From contig JAPLFR010000016.1 in the NCBI GenBank assembly GCA_026390575.1, positions 124,001 through 188,000 of the forward strand: a DNA stretch of 64,000 bases. The letters are read 5' to 3'. A program made the position numbers and the translations under genes. This stretch comes from Ignavibacteriales bacterium (GTDB lineage: Bacteria > Bacteroidota > Ignavibacteria > UBA10030). Below the pieces are notes generated by a model, which made no database searches, was not told the DNA's origin, and worked only from the letters and a program-made list of their open reading frames with translations. Below, piece after piece: positions 1 through 10,015 of this stretch (position 1 is its first letter; the number at the start of each line of letters is the position of its first letter).

Positions 1-522
1 ACCTTTCTGGTATTTATAGTCAGTATCGATTCACTCACAGAATTGTTGTTATGCCACACGGTAGCAAAATGCAAACATTAGGTGTAAGCATATTTGCCAC
101 AATACATCAAGTATCTATGGTTTTCGCTATGCCGAAAAGTTATAACACCGAAAGATATTCAAAAGGATATATCGATGTTTGGTGCATTAGATTTGGTGAT
201 GTGAAATTAATGAATGAACGTTTAAAAACAGCGCGGTTTATTCAGAGACTTGGAGCCAATGGAGGTTAGAGCTTTGTACACCCAAAAGGATTAAACAAAG
301 AACGAGGTGGATAACATTTTTCCTCATTCCCAATCTTCGATCGGGAACACAAAGCTTTGAAGCTCCGCTTCGAAATAATATTAAGAAAACATAAGTATAT
401 GGAAGCAAAGCTTCCGGTAGCCGGAGGTCTAAAAATGGAACACGCGTATGCGTGATGCATTTATTAACATTACCCGCAAGCGGGGTTTGTGAGCGTGAAT
501 AATTCCGGCACAACAAAGTATT
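1..522. repeat. Non-coding start of window with a string of small hairpins
   Basis: I see no convincing gene here; the short open frames have no ribosome site or recognisable protein. From about 350 onward the DNA is a chain of small inverted repeats: GAAGC/GCTTC near 357-373, GGAAGC-AAA-GCTTCC at 401-415, CCGG-TAG-CCGG at 414-424, CACGC-GTAT-GCGTG at 441-454 and CCCGC-AA-GCGGG at 473-484. The stretch around 415-445 (GCCGGAGG, then TAAAAATGG) resembles the reverse complement of a segment inside the transposase fossil near 24.2 kb, so this may be a decayed cluster of the same repeat family. That link is inference. Confidence 0.5.
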
Positions 523-547
523 AGAATCCGATCGGTGATCGGATTCT
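523..547. terminator. Perfect 11-bp-stem hairpin touching the stop of the LOG-family gene
   Basis: The arms AGAATCCGATC and GATCGGATTCT are perfectly complementary around a 3-base loop (GGT). The right arm overlaps the TAG stop (546-548) of the minus-strand gene. Downstream on the minus strand there is only a weak T-rich stretch, so it could be a terminator, an mRNA-stabilising 3' hairpin, or a member of the palindromic repeats seen elsewhere in the window. Confidence 0.5.
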
Positions 548-1082
548 ACGAGGTAAGCTGTCGTTTCAAAAATGAGGCGCATTCTATCGGCGATGAAACG
601 CAATGAATAAATTTTGTGCAATCGCCGACACCTTCCCACAACAATTCTTCGCGTAATGTCTCCACAACTCCGCTCCAGAAGTCCCCGATAATCACAATCG
701 GTTTCTCGGCAAGGAGACCTTTGTTAATAAATTCCCACACGGCAGCAAGTTCCAGCAATGTCCCCGTTCCACCTTTCAAGACAACATATGCATCACCAAG
801 TTCCACAAGCTTCATCATCCGATCGATTAACGCAGGGACATGAATGTTTTCATCAATCCATGAATTTGCCGCACGTCCTTTGATATTAAAAGTAACTCCA
901 ATGGTCTTGCCACCTGCCTCTTTCGCCCCACGGGCTGACGCTTCCATAATACCGCCAAAACCGCCATTGCATACGGTAAAACCGGCAAGTGAAAGTTGTT
1001 TTCCAACTTCGTACGCTAATTGATATTCTTCATCGCCCTCTATAGGACGTGAGCTGCCAAAAACCGTTATTACTTTGTTCAT
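546..1082 (-). CDS. LOG-family (TIGR00730-type) Rossmann-fold nucleotide hydrolase
   Basis: 178 residues. Family members cleave the N-glycosidic bond of nucleoside 5'-monophosphates (the cytokinin-activating LOG enzymes, the PpnN group and older 'lysine decarboxylase' annotations). Visible motifs are the glycine-rich GGFGGIMEA (residues 40-48) followed by an Ala/Gly-rich helix, and GGTGTLLE (104-111), the counterpart of the family's PGGxGTxxE. The Pro of that motif is replaced by Lys, which points to the shorter bacterial subgroup rather than classical LOG. It starts at ATG with GGA about 6 bases upstream. It lies 96 bp downstream of gpsA in the same direction, probably in the same transcript. 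The exact substrate is not readable from sequence. Confidence 0.85.
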   Translation of the reverse strand: MNKVITVFGSSRPIEGDEEYQLAYEVGKQLSLAGFTVCNGGFGGIMEASARGAKEAGGKTIGVTFNIKGRAANSWIDENIHVPALIDRMMKLVELGDAYVVLKGGTGTLLELAAVWEFINKGLLAEKPIVIIGDFWSGVVETLREELLWEGVGDCTKFIHCVSSPIECASFLKRQLTS

Positions 1083-1165
1083 TGGAATTCCAATGTTTTT
1101 ATTTTATCTGAATGAAAGGGATTGCGTAAGAGTTAAGAATTGATCAACCTTGAATACACATTCTT

Positions 1166-1184
1166 CATTGATCACTGATCAATG
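1166..1184. repeat. Palindrome containing the gpsA stop codon
   Basis: CATTGATCA and TGATCAATG are perfect inverted arms separated by one base. The TGA stop of gpsA (1179-1181) lies inside the right arm. The core is built from TGATCAC-like heptamers, as seen again inside the flavoprotein gene at 43920-43954. Confidence 0.6.
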
Positions 1185-2183
1185 TGCGCCTTCACCGCGT
1201 GTATCACGAAGCATTAGATCGAGTGTTGCCTGACGTGGATTTTTATCTTCAAAAAGTACTTTATAGACTTCTTCCGCCATAGGCATTTCGATGCGATGTT
1301 TTTGCGCAAGTTGATGAACAGATTTTGCCGTCGCAACGCCTTCTGCAACCATCGTCATGTCGCTGAGGACTTCAGCAACGTTTCTGCCTTTCCCAATTTC
1401 CTCGCCGACAAAACGGTTACGACTGTGCCGGCTCATACACGTGACTATCAAATCTCCCATGCCGGAAAGGCCTGCGAATGTAATTGGTTGCGCTCCCATT
1501 TTAGCGCCAAGCCGCGTAATCTCATAGATGCCGCGCGTCATAATTGCCGCCTTCGTATTATCCCCAAAACCAGCGCCATCACTTAGGCCGGCGCCGATGG
1601 CAATGACATTTTTTATAGCGCCGCCCAATTCAACGCCACGAATGTCTTCGTTGACATAGACGCGGAAGTAGTCATTCACAAACGCTTCCTGTACACTCTT
1701 TGCTGTCTTCAATTTAAAAGAAGCTGACACAACCATTGTCGGTATTTTCAAGCTGACTTCTTCCGCATGGCTGGGTCCGGAAAGGATCGCTATATTCTCG
1801 CGGCGTTCATGCATGAGCACATCCAATAAAACTTCGGACATGGTCATCAACGAGCCGTTCTCGATTCCCTTGGCGACATTGCAGATAATCGTATGCTGTA
1901 AATCAAGATGAGCAATGCGTTGGAGAACAGAACGAAGAAATTGAGACGGCACGGCCGCGACAATCATATCGCGTTCGTGACACGAAGCTTCTATGTCGGT
2001 AACAATTTTAATTTCAGAAGGAAGAATAACACCGGGAAGAAACTGAAGGTTCTCATGCTTTTCGCGGATAAGATCCGCTTGCTCAGTATCGAACGTCCAA
2101 AGATTAACGTCGTGATGGTTGTCGTACAACACAAGAGCAAGCGTCGTTCCCCAACTGCCTGCACCAAGAACAGTAATCTTCAT
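1179..2183 (-). CDS. gpsA: Glycerol-3-phosphate dehydrogenase [NAD(P)+]
   Basis: 334 residues, the normal family length. It reduces dihydroxyacetone phosphate to sn-glycerol-3-phosphate, the backbone for phospholipids. The N-terminal dinucleotide-binding motif GAGSWG is at 7-12. NVAKGIENG (102-110) and SGPSHAEEV (135-143) are characteristic, and the catalytic Lys sits in GGAIKN (K191); the C-terminal substrate domain includes GLSGMGDL. No clear Shine-Dalgarno is seen at the ATG. It follows plsY by 57 bp on the same strand; PlsY uses the product of this enzyme, so the pair encodes consecutive steps of phosphatidic acid synthesis. The stop codon lies within a palindrome. Confidence 0.97.
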   Translation of the reverse strand: MKITVLGAGSWGTTLALVLYDNHHDVNLWTFDTEQADLIREKHENLQFLPGVILPSEIKIVTDIEASCHERDMIVAAVPSQFLRSVLQRIAHLDLQHTIICNVAKGIENGSLMTMSEVLLDVLMHERRENIAILSGPSHAEEVSLKIPTMVVSASFKLKTAKSVQEAFVNDYFRVYVNEDIRGVELGGAIKNVIAIGAGLSDGAGFGDNTKAAIMTRGIYEITRLGAKMGAQPITFAGLSGMGDLIVTCMSRHSRNRFVGEEIGKGRNVAEVLSDMTMVAEGVATAKSVHQLAQKHRIEMPMAEEVYKVLFEDKNPRQATLDLMLRDTRGEGAH

Positions 2184-2240
2184 ATCATTGACGGCACGCG
2201 AGATAAGAACATGAGTGCCTTCCTTGGAATTGCGCGTGAT

Positions 2241-2924
2241 TTAGGATTCGACTGAGTCAGTTTTCCTTTTTAAACCTGTAATTTTCCGTTCAGTTCCTTC
2301 GATCAGCCGCTTGATATTGGCGCGGTGCGAATAGATAAGGAAGAGTGCGATACCGGTACTGAAGAACACCAATGTTTTATAGCTGTGAATTTCATCCGAG
2401 AGAATATTGTATCGAATGATGAGCGATAGCGGAAACGATGCCGCCGCCATAATGGAACCGAGCGAGACATATTTGAATGCATATAAAAAGATTAAGAACA
2501 CTGCAATTGAAATTGCAAATTCTGTCGGTGCGATGCCAATGAGCATGCCTGAACCCGTCGCAATACCTTTTCCACCTTTGAATCCGGCAAACATTGTCCA
2601 AACATGCCCTATAACCGCAGCGCCGCCGCAAATCATTTGGATAATGGTGAAATCATCAAATGGTGTGTGATTGTAAAATGGCAATGTTGGATCCCAGAAT
2701 AAACGAGCAACAACCGTGGTTGCAATGACGCCTTTCAATGCATCCACAATGATAACGAACATACCCGATTTCCAGCCAAGGACTCGGAATACATTTGTGC
2801 CGCCTGCATTGCCGCTTCCTTTGCTGCGAATATCAAAACCATGCCGCCACTTGGAAAGCATGACGCTTGTCGGAATCGATCCCACGATATAACTCAAAAG
2901 CACAACAATAACCATATTTATCAT
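2241..2924 (-). CDS. plsY: Acyl-phosphate:glycerol-3-phosphate acyltransferase PlsY
   Basis: 227 residues, an integral membrane protein that acylates position 1 of glycerol-3-phosphate from acyl phosphate. All three conserved cytoplasmic-loop motifs are present: GSGNAGGTN (36-44), FKGGKGIAT (115-123) and SHRANIKRL near residue 200. Hydrophobic helices fill the rest. The start is supported by GAAGGA a few bases upstream. It sits just upstream of gpsA in the same direction. A second, incomplete relative lies at 57360-57980, so this copy is the likely functional enzyme. Confidence 0.96.
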   Translation of the reverse strand: MINMVIVVLLSYIVGSIPTSVMLSKWRHGFDIRSKGSGNAGGTNVFRVLGWKSGMFVIIVDALKGVIATTVVARLFWDPTLPFYNHTPFDDFTIIQMICGGAAVIGHVWTMFAGFKGGKGIATGSGMLIGIAPTEFAISIAVFLIFLYAFKYVSLGSIMAAASFPLSLIIRYNILSDEIHSYKTLVFFSTGIALFLIYSHRANIKRLIEGTERKITGLKRKTDSVES

Positions 2925-2991
2925 ACATCATTCCTTCTTCATACTTCAACAGTACAACTATAAGATATTCATTTTGGCGCCAAGAAGCAAC

Positions 2992-3711
2992 TTACAGCCA
3001 TCCTTTCATATGCCAACGCTCAAAGATCATCAAACCTAACTCTAAATCTTCCGGAGTTGTGATCTTAATATTATCATAAGTTCCCTCTACAATCCGAATT
3101 TTTACTCCTAATCGCTCAACAAGCGCAGCTTCATCGGTTGAATAAAACTTGTCCTTTTTCGCTTTTTCGAATGCCTGCACCAATAATTTCGCGCGAAATG
3201 CCTGCGGTGTTTGAATCAGCCATAGCGCTGTACGATCCAATGTCTGGTCGAAAAAACCGCCTCCTGTTGAACGCCGAATCGTATCTTTCGGCTGAACCGC
3301 CAGCACCGCCGCATCATATTCTTTGCAAACTTTTAAAAGATGCGCAATGCGTTTTGTTTCAATAAACGGTCTCACACCATCGTGCACAAGAACAATGTCC
3401 GATTCTTTTAGTGTCAACCTGTTGAGTACATTGCGAACCGAATCCTGCCGCTTCACGCCGCCCAGTACCATTTTGCTGACTTTGTGCAGCCGGTACCGTT
3501 CGACGATGGCTACCATTTCAGACATTGCCGATTCCGGAAGAGCCAGTGCGACTTCATCAACATCCGAACAATGTTCGAATTGCTGAAGCGTATGCACGAT
3601 GATCGGTTTCCCCTTCAACGGGAGAAACTGTTTTTTAATATCTCCACCAATTCGCGTGCCTGAGCCTGCCGCTGGAACAATTGCAAATACTTTGGGCCTT
3701 GATCTCGACAT
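2992..3711 (-). CDS. ispD: 2-C-methyl-D-erythritol 4-phosphate cytidylyltransferase
   Basis: About 239 residues. It transfers CMP to MEP in the non-mevalonate isoprenoid pathway. The nucleotide-binding signature VPAAGSGTR is at the N-terminus, followed by KKQFLPLKGKPI; VHDGVRPF, QPKDTIR and the C-terminal DNIKITTPEDL are all family hallmarks. I place the start at the ATG at 3711 (MSRSRPKV) because AAGGA lies about 10 bases upstream. An in-frame ATG at 3744 has no ribosome site. Another pathway gene, ispE, lies far away at 60.2 kb. About 67 bp separate it from plsY, so co-transcription with plsY and gpsA is possible. Confidence 0.95.
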   Translation of the reverse strand: MSRSRPKVFAIVPAAGSGTRIGGDIKKQFLPLKGKPIIVHTLQQFEHCSDVDEVALALPESAMSEMVAIVERYRLHKVSKMVLGGVKRQDSVRNVLNRLTLKESDIVLVHDGVRPFIETKRIAHLLKVCKEYDAAVLAVQPKDTIRRSTGGGFFDQTLDRTALWLIQTPQAFRAKLLVQAFEKAKKDKFYSTDEAALVERLGVKIRIVEGTYDNIKITTPEDLELGLMIFERWHMKGWL

Positions 3712-3833
3712 TTCTACACTATTCCTTAAAAGCAAAAAGTTCATGCAACAAAAAATCAGGAGGGGATTTCATTCCCAATGACAAATTCTTCAGAAATAAA
3801 ACCCCCTTCTTAAAAACGAAAATACAGAATAAC

Positions 3834-4871
3834 TTAGACAATCAACATTGCATCGCCATAACTGTAAAATCGGTATCCTTCCTTGATGGCTTTCTTGTAT
3901 CCGTGCATCAAGAATTCGTGTCCGGCAAATGCACCTGCCAGCATCAGCAATGTTGATTCAGGCAAATGGAAATTCGTAATCAGCTTATCCGTCACCTTGA
4001 AACTGTACGGCGGGAAAATGAATTTATCTGTCCATCCTCTCGCCGGCTTCACGTGACCGTCAACGGTGACGCTGGATTCCACTGCACGGCACGTACTCGT
4101 GCCGACAACAAAAACATTATGTTTCGAATCGATTGTCTTGTTGATGATATTTGCGGTTTCGCTGGAAATCTCGAAATATTCCGAATCCATTTTATGTTTC
4201 GTAAGATCTTCCACTTCTACAGTACGAAATGTGCCAAGACCAATATGCAAGACAACCGGCGCAAACTTCACACCTTTCGCTTCTAGCTTTTTCAGCAGTG
4301 CTTTCGTAAAATGCAGTCCCGCAGTCGGTGCAGCAACAGCACCTACCACGCGGGCATAGACAGTCTGATAACTGTCTTTGTCCTTATTCGTTGCATCACG
4401 CTTGATATAATGAGGCAGCGGTGTCAGTCCAATACGATCGATGATCTTGAAAAAATCACCTTTATGATTGAAACGAACCGTGCGCCCGCGCGAAGTTGTA
4501 TTGTCGATTACTTCGCACCACAGTTTGCCGTCATCAAAATAAATTTTATTGCCGATACGGACTTTACGAGCCGGATCGACGATAACGTCCCAGATATTTT
4601 CTTCAGCGTTCAGTTCGCGCAGCAGAAAGACTTCAATTTTTGCATTCGTTTTTTCTTTCTTCCCATAGAGCCGCGCCTGAAATACACGCGTCTCGTTGAT
4701 TGCGAGACAATCACCCTTTTGAAAATAATCTGCGATTTCATAGAACTTTCGTTCATCAATAGTTTCATCAACGCGGTTCATCACCATTAACCTTGAGTGG
4801 TCACGCGGATTTGCCGGTTGCTTCGCTATCAAGTTACGAGGAAGCGGATATTTGAAATCGGAGAGCTTCAT
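3834..4871 (-). CDS. queA: S-adenosylmethionine:tRNA ribosyltransferase-isomerase
   Basis: 345 residues, the usual length. It transfers and isomerises the ribosyl part of SAM onto preQ1-modified tRNA to make epoxyqueuosine at the wobble position. The N-terminus MKLSDFKYPLPRNLIAKQP is typical; AAPTAGLHFT, LHIGLGTFRTV and the C-terminal NFHLPESTLLMLAGAFAG motif are present. The start is supported by AAGGG about 9 bases upstream. It lies 87 bp downstream of ppdK on the same strand. The gap to ispD (about 120 bp) shows no gene. Confidence 0.97.
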   Translation of the reverse strand: MKLSDFKYPLPRNLIAKQPANPRDHSRLMVMNRVDETIDERKFYEIADYFQKGDCLAINETRVFQARLYGKKEKTNAKIEVFLLRELNAEENIWDVIVDPARKVRIGNKIYFDDGKLWCEVIDNTTSRGRTVRFNHKGDFFKIIDRIGLTPLPHYIKRDATNKDKDSYQTVYARVVGAVAAPTAGLHFTKALLKKLEAKGVKFAPVVLHIGLGTFRTVEVEDLTKHKMDSEYFEISSETANIINKTIDSKHNVFVVGTSTCRAVESSVTVDGHVKPARGWTDKFIFPPYSFKVTDKLITNFHLPESTLLMLAGAFAGHEFLMHGYKKAIKEGYRFYSYGDAMLIV

Positions 4872-4958
4872 TGCTCATATCCCTTCTAATTTATTTAAGT
4901 TGAAGGAGGCGGTGGATCCATATTCCGCCTCCTGTGAATTAATGAACTCTATGCCGGT

Positions 4959-7727
4959 TTATTTCTTGCGCGACGTCTTTGCTTTTTTGCCCGCTGTTTT
5001 CGCAGGCGCTATCGGATTCAACAGCGCTGAACGTGCGGCAGCCAAACGCGCGATTGGTACGCGGAATGGCGAGCAACTGACATAGTTCAAACCGATAAGA
5101 TGACAGAATTCAATACTCGATGGTTCACCACCGTGTTCACCGCAGATGCCGAGTTTAATACCGGGTCGCGTTGCGCGGCCTTTCTCAACGGCAATCTTCA
5201 TCAACTTGCCGACTCCGCCGCGATCGAGAACTTCGAACGGATCCTTCGCGTACATTTCTTTTTCAACGTAAGGAACAAGGAACCGTGCCGCATCATCGCG
5301 GCTGACACCGAGTGTCGTCTGTGTCAGGTCATTGGTTCCGAAGCTGAAGAACTCGGCAACCTCTGCGATCTCATCCGCCGTTACAGCGCCTCGCGGAATT
5401 TCGATCATGGTACCGACCATATACTTGAACTTCACGCCTTGCTCCTTCATCACTGCTTCCGCAGTTGCGCGAACGAGTTTTTCCTGATGCCGTAATTCTT
5501 TCACATTGCCCACAAGAGGAATCATGACTTCCGGTGCGACAGGTATGCCTTTCTTTTGCGTTTCGGCAGCTGCTTCAAAAATAGCGCGCGCCTGCATCTC
5601 GGTAATCTCCGGGAAGATAATGCCAAGTCTGCATCCGCGGAAACCAAGCATCGGATTGAACTCGTGCAATCCTTCTACACGCTCTTTCACCTTCTCATAA
5701 CTGATGCCCATCGATTGTGCCAGCGCACGTTGTTCCTTTTCTTCGTGCGGTACAAATTCATGCAATGGCGGATCAATGGTTCGGATCGTGACCGGTCTTC
5801 CATTCATCGCCTCAAAGATGCCGGCAAAGTCTTTCCGCTGCAAGGGAAGAAGTTTTGCAAGCGCCAGTTTTCGCTGGTCGACAGTATCAGCGAGAATCAT
5901 TTCGCGCATCGGTCCAATCTTTCCTTCGCCGAAGAACATATGTTCTGTGCGGCAGAGGCCAATACCTTCGGCGCCAAACGCGATTGCATTCGCAGCTTGA
6001 TCCGGTTGATCGGCATTTGTGCGAATATTCAACGTCCGATATTTATCAGCCCATAGCATAACTTTTGCGAATGTCTGATAGACCGGTGCATCTTTCGGAT
6101 CGAGAGTCTTTTCAACAAGCACTTGCAGTACTTCGGACGGCTTCGTCTGAATTTTGCCTTCTATTACCTGGCCGGTTGAGCCATCCAGCGAAATCCAATC
6201 GCCTTCTTTCAACACTTTGCCCTTCACCGTCATCGTATGCTTGGCATAATCGATATTCAGCTCATCGCATCCTGCGACGCAGACCTTGCCCATTTGGCGG
6301 GCAACGAGCGCCGCGTGTGAAGTCATACCGCCGCGCGCCGTGAGAATGCCTTCCGACGCATCCATCCCTTTGATGTCTTCCGGTGATGTTTCGATACGGG
6401 TAAGAATAACTTTCTCGCCGCGATTCTTCCACGCTTCTGCATCAACAGCGTTGAACACGATGCGTCCGGTGGCCGCTCCTGGCCCCGCATTCAAACCTTT
6501 CGCGAGCAAACGTCCAGATTTGACCGCTGCTTCTTTTTCCTTGAGATCAAAAATCGGTCGGAGCAATTGATTCAATTGATCCGGCTCGATGCGCATCAGT
6601 GCTTCTTTTTCTGAAATAAGTTTCTCAACAACCATATCTACCGCAATCTTGATAGCGGCAAATGCAGTCCGCTTTCCAACACGGCATTGAAGCATGAACA
6701 ACTTGCCTTGCTGGATGGTGAACTCGACATCCATCATATCATGATAATGCTTCTCCAGCGTCTTGCGAATTTTGTCTAACTGTCCATACAGTTTCGCATC
6801 CTGTTCTTTCAGTTTGAGTATTGGCAGCGGTGTGCGCGTACCGGCAACAACATCCTCTCCTTGCGCGTTCATGAGATATTCGCCGTAAAAATAATTTTCG
6901 CCGGTTGCTGCATCACGAGTAAACGCAACGCCCGTTCCGGAATCCTCACCCATATTACCAAATACCATCGTTTGCACGCTTACTGCGGTTCCCCATGACT
7001 CTGGGATATCGTACATTTTACGATACGCAATTGCACGATCGTTCATCCAGGAACTAAACACTGCACCTATAGCACCCCACATCTGTTCAAGCGGATCTTC
7101 GGGGAAGTCGTGTCCGGTCTTTTCTTTGATCGCCGCTTTAAACTTCACAACGAGTTCCTTGAGATCTTCGGCTGTGAGTTCGGTATCGAGCTTTACATTT
7201 TTCTGATGCTTCTTCGCTTCGATGATTTCTTCAAACGGATCGATGTCGTCCTTATTTACGGGTTTCAATCCGAGCACGACGTCGCCGTACATTTGCACAA
7301 ACCGCCGGTATGAATCATACACGAAACGTTCGTTCTTCGTCTTCGCAATAAGGCCTGCAACCGTTTTATCATTGAGACCAAGATTGAGGATCGTGTCCAT
7401 CATGCCGGGCATCGACGCACGCGCTCCTGACCGTACGGAAACGAGCAGTGGATTTTTTGCATCGCCAAGTTTCGCATTCATCGCTTTTTCTACTTTTGCA
7501 AGCGCGGCAAGAACTTCCTTCTGCAACGACTTCGGATACTGTTTTTTATTCTGGTAATAGGCTGTGCATACTTCCGTTGTGATAGAGAAACCCGGCGGAA
7601 CCGGCAGCCCGATATTCACCATTTCGGCAAGGTTTGCACCTTTGCCGCCGAGAAGATTTTTCATCTCGGCTTTACCCTCGGCTTTTCCGTTGCCGAAGAA
7701 ATACACATATTTTGTTACTTTTGCCAT
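4959..7727 (-). CDS. ppdK: Pyruvate, phosphate dikinase
   Basis: 922 residues. It interconverts pyruvate + ATP + Pi and PEP + AMP + PPi. The N-terminal ATP-grasp nucleotide domain begins with GNGKAEGK and [10 protein letters not shown] (27-36). The swivelling phosphohistidine domain carries [15 protein letters not shown] with catalytic His471. The C-terminal TIM barrel has [10 protein letters not shown] and [10 protein letters not shown] with catalytic Cys862. The last ~18 residues are a Lys/Ala-rich tail after the normal family end. AAAGGA lies about 11 bases upstream of the ATG. It is presumably transcribed from its own promoter in the 116-bp gap after lpxK. Confidence 0.98.
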   Translation of the reverse strand: MAKVTKYVYFFGNGKAEGKAEMKNLLGGKGANLAEMVNIGLPVPPGFSITTEVCTAYYQNKKQYPKSLQKEVLAALAKVEKAMNAKLGDAKNPLLVSVRSGARASMPGMMDTILNLGLNDKTVAGLIAKTKNERFVYDSYRRFVQMYGDVVLGLKPVNKDDIDPFEEIIEAKKHQKNVKLDTELTAEDLKELVVKFKAAIKEKTGHDFPEDPLEQMWGAIGAVFSSWMNDRAIAYRKMYDIPESWGTAVSVQTMVFGNMGEDSGTGVAFTRDAATGENYFYGEYLMNAQGEDVVAGTRTPLPILKLKEQDAKLYGQLDKIRKTLEKHYHDMMDVEFTIQQGKLFMLQCRVGKRTAFAAIKIAVDMVVEKLISEKEALMRIEPDQLNQLLRPIFDLKEKEAAVKSGRLLAKGLNAGPGAATGRIVFNAVDAEAWKNRGEKVILTRIETSPEDIKGMDASEGILTARGGMTSHAALVARQMGKVCVAGCDELNIDYAKHTMTVKGKVLKEGDWISLDGSTGQVIEGKIQTKPSEVLQVLVEKTLDPKDAPVYQTFAKVMLWADKYRTLNIRTNADQPDQAANAIAFGAEGIGLCRTEHMFFGEGKIGPMREMILADTVDQRKLALAKLLPLQRKDFAGIFEAMNGRPVTIRTIDPPLHEFVPHEEKEQRALAQSMGISYEKVKERVEGLHEFNPMLGFRGCRLGIIFPEITEMQARAIFEAAAETQKKGIPVAPEVMIPLVGNVKELRHQEKLVRATAEAVMKEQGVKFKYMVGTMIEIPRGAVTADEIAEVAEFFSFGTNDLTQTTLGVSRDDAARFLVPYVEKEMYAKDPFEVLDRGGVGKLMKIAVEKGRATRPGIKLGICGEHGGEPSSIEFCHLIGLNYVSCSPFRVPIARLAAARSALLNPIAPAKTAGKKAKTSRKK

Positions 7728-7789
7728 TTTGACTTTTATCCTTTCAGTTGAATATTATTTCTTGTTTGTTTAATGAAATTAAAGAAATT

Positions 7790-7811
7790 CTTGCAGGAGT
7801 ATTCCTACAAG
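7790..7811 (-). terminator. Hairpin after lpxK
   Basis: CTTGCAGGA and TCCTACAAG form a 9-bp stem with one mismatch and a 4-base loop, 33 bp beyond the lpxK stop. On the minus strand it is followed by an AT-rich stretch rather than a clean T run, so termination is plausible but weak. Confidence 0.4.
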
Positions 7812-7843
7812 TTTTGTAAATAAGATTTTCTATCCATAATATT

Positions 7844-8890
7844 TTAATTGAGACGATTGAACAATTCGTCTAAAGTTTGTTCTCCAGATAATATTCCCAT
7901 CTGAATCTCAGCAACGATCACCGATTCCATTTCCAGAAATTGTGTAAATCGTTCTCTCAGCCGCGTAGCGTCTTTTTCTGTCGTGATAATGAATTCGGCT
8001 TGTGTTTGTTTTCTTGCATCAATAATCACCTTAAGATCGTTATCCTTGTACCAGTGATGATCTGAGAAAGAAAGATGTTTCACAATGTTTATGTCCGCTT
8101 TCAACAGTAGATCTTCAAACGATTTCGGATTACCGATTCCAGAAAACGCAATGACATTTTTATTTTTAAATTCTTGAGCTTGTACGATATCATTGGATGA
8201 AATACGCTTCAATGCTTTGAGTGTTGTTGTCAATCCAATCGTCGGCGTATTAGTCGGAAACAAGCTACAATCCCGTCCAACTGTGCAAACGTGTTCATAC
8301 TCTTTAGTATCCGCGCATCGTGTCACTGCAATCACATCTGCGCGCTTCAACGAGGTCAATGGCTCGCGTCTATTTCCAGAAGGCAGTAATACATCTCCCT
8401 TGAGAATTTCTTCCGCTGTGAGAATAACGATATTAAGATCCCGATGTACATACCGGTGTTGAAATCCATCATCGAGCAGAATCATTTTTGCACCAAGTGC
8501 GACGGCTTTCTGGGCTCCTCGAACACGCTGTTCATCTACAACAACTATCAACTCGGGATATTTGAGCGCAAGCTGGATCGGTTCATCTCCAGAATTTTCA
8601 ACCGACGCTAATTTTCCGCGTCCATCGCTGACAACAACCGTTCCAATAGATTTTCGTCCATATCCTCTACTGACAACTGATAACTGGCCATTGATTGCTA
8701 ATTTTTCTATCAGCAGTTCCACAAACGGTGTTTTGCCAACCCCGCCCGCAGAAATATTACCGACAGAAATCACCGGTACGCTTACCTTTTTCGTTTTTAA
8801 AATGCCTATGTCAAAGAACCAATTGCGAACAGTAACTCCCAGCCAATAAAACAGAGAGAACGGCAAGAGAAAAAGTCTTGCGCGCTTCAT
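7844..8890 (-). CDS. lpxK: Tetraacyldisaccharide 4'-kinase
   Basis: 348 residues. It phosphorylates the lipid A disaccharide to lipid IVA at the inner membrane. There is a hydrophobic N-terminal segment, then the P-loop VGNISAGGVGKT (43-54) and the family motif DDGFQHRYVHRDL. Its ATG directly follows the TAA of lpxB (TAAATG), so the two are translationally coupled. The codons for NGQLSVV (about residues 68-74) contain a heptamer repeat, CAGTTAT-CAGTTGT-CAGT, also seen downstream of the flavoprotein gene near 44.7 kb. Confidence 0.95.
   Translation of the reverse strand: MKRARLFLLPFSLFYWLGVTVRNWFFDIGILKTKKVSVPVISVGNISAGGVGKTPFVELLIEKLAINGQLSVVSRGYGRKSIGTVVVSDGRGKLASVENSGDEPIQLALKYPELIVVVDEQRVRGAQKAVALGAKMILLDDGFQHRYVHRDLNIVILTAEEILKGDVLLPSGNRREPLTSLKRADVIAVTRCADTKEYEHVCTVGRDCSLFPTNTPTIGLTTTLKALKRISSNDIVQAQEFKNKNVIAFSGIGNPKSFEDLLLKADINIVKHLSFSDHHWYKDNDLKVIIDARKQTQAEFIITTEKDATRLRERFTQFLEMESVIVAEIQMGILSGEQTLDELFNRLN
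8669..8687. repeat. Heptamer repeat tract inside lpxK
   Basis: Read on the minus strand this is CAGTTAT-CAGTTGT-CAGT, a tandem heptanucleotide repeat lying in frame in the lpxK coding sequence. The same units form a longer non-coding run at 44677-44704. Confidence 0.5.
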
Positions 8891-10012
8891 TTACGCCATC
8901 TTCATAATTTGTTCTGCAACTCGCCGCGAGGCACCAACTGTGCCCAGCATAACCTTCACCTTGGAAAGCTCTGCTTTCATATCTGCAAGTTGTCTCTCAT
9001 CATGCAACAATCTCAACGCCGACGTTGCCATTTTCTTCGCAGTTGCCTTATACTGAATAAACTCCGGCGCAATCATCTTCCCCGCTACAATATTGACGAG
9101 TCCGATATTCTTCACATGCACAAGCGCACGACCTATCAAGTACGTCAACCAAGAAGTTTTGTACACTACAAACATCGGTGTTCCAAAACATGCCGTTTCC
9201 AACGTCGCGGTGCCGGAAGTGACAAATGCAAAATCAGCATTTGCCATCAATTCGTACGTTAATCCTTTAATAAAATGAATTCCTTTTAAATTGTAGAGTG
9301 TTCTGAAATATTCTTCGTCCAAGGTCGGTGCAAGACCAATAACAATTTCTGCATTATTCTGGGCAGAAAGCATGCGCGCGGCAGAAAGCATTTCAGGAAA
9401 GATTGAATCGATCTCCTGCTTGCGGCTTCCGGGGAGCAATGCCACTATTGGTTTCTGCTCATCCAATGAAAAACGTTTACAGAAATTCTTCCGGTCGAGT
9501 TTCGACTCCAACACTTCCAATAAAGGATGACCGACGAACTCTACATCGACTCCTTCCGCTCGATAGAAATCCGCTTCAAATGGAAAAATGACCAGCATCT
9601 TATCAACAAGTGAGCGAATCTTTTTCACACGCGACCTATGCCACGCCCACACCTGCGGACTAATATAATAGGCGATCTTGACGTCATAGCGTTTCGCAAT
9701 GCGTGCAAACCGGAGATTGAATCCGGGATAATCGATCAGCAGCAGCACATCCGGCTTTTTGAACCTCACGATTTGCTCAAGAGTGCGTTCCATTGTCTTG
9801 ATGAACGGAAGATGTTGCAGCACTTCCTTAAATCCCATAAACCCGAGCTCGTTGATGTGATAAATAAGATCCATGCCTTCATGCTTCATCTTGTCGCCGC
9901 CAACGCCATACACATCGACACGAGGAGAAAGGCGTTTCAACTCCCGCACGACACCGGAGCCATGCAAATCACCCGATGCTTCACCAGCAATGATCATCAC
10001 ACGCTGATCCAC
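8891..10012 (-). CDS. lpxB: Lipid-A-disaccharide synthase
   Basis: 373 residues. This GT19 enzyme joins UDP-2,3-diacylglucosamine and lipid X. Visible motifs are IAGEASGDLHG at the N-terminus, DYPGFNLRFA, ISPQVWAWHRSRVKKI, FVGHPLLE, LLPGSRKQEI and TSGTATLETA. The start is GTG at 10012: GAGG lies 6 bases upstream and overlaps the stop of the preceding methyltransferase gene, an argument for GTG over the internal ATG five codons later. It forms a tight operon with lpxK, evidence for a lipid A-bearing outer membrane. Confidence 0.97.
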   Translation of the reverse strand: MDQRVMIIAGEASGDLHGSGVVRELKRLSPRVDVYGVGGDKMKHEGMDLIYHINELGFMGFKEVLQHLPFIKTMERTLEQIVRFKKPDVLLLIDYPGFNLRFARIAKRYDVKIAYYISPQVWAWHRSRVKKIRSLVDKMLVIFPFEADFYRAEGVDVEFVGHPLLEVLESKLDRKNFCKRFSLDEQKPIVALLPGSRKQEIDSIFPEMLSAARMLSAQNNAEIVIGLAPTLDEEYFRTLYNLKGIHFIKGLTYELMANADFAFVTSGTATLETACFGTPMFVVYKTSWLTYLIGRALVHVKNIGLVNIVAGKMIAPEFIQYKATAKKMATSALRLLHDERQLADMKAELSKVKVMLGTVGASRRVAEQIMKMA

Positions 10013-10015
10013 GCA

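Noticed and set aside
51..639. Open frames on both strands at the window start
   Set aside because: No ribosome site or recognisable domain; the frames run through hairpin repeats and are antisense to the LOG gene end.
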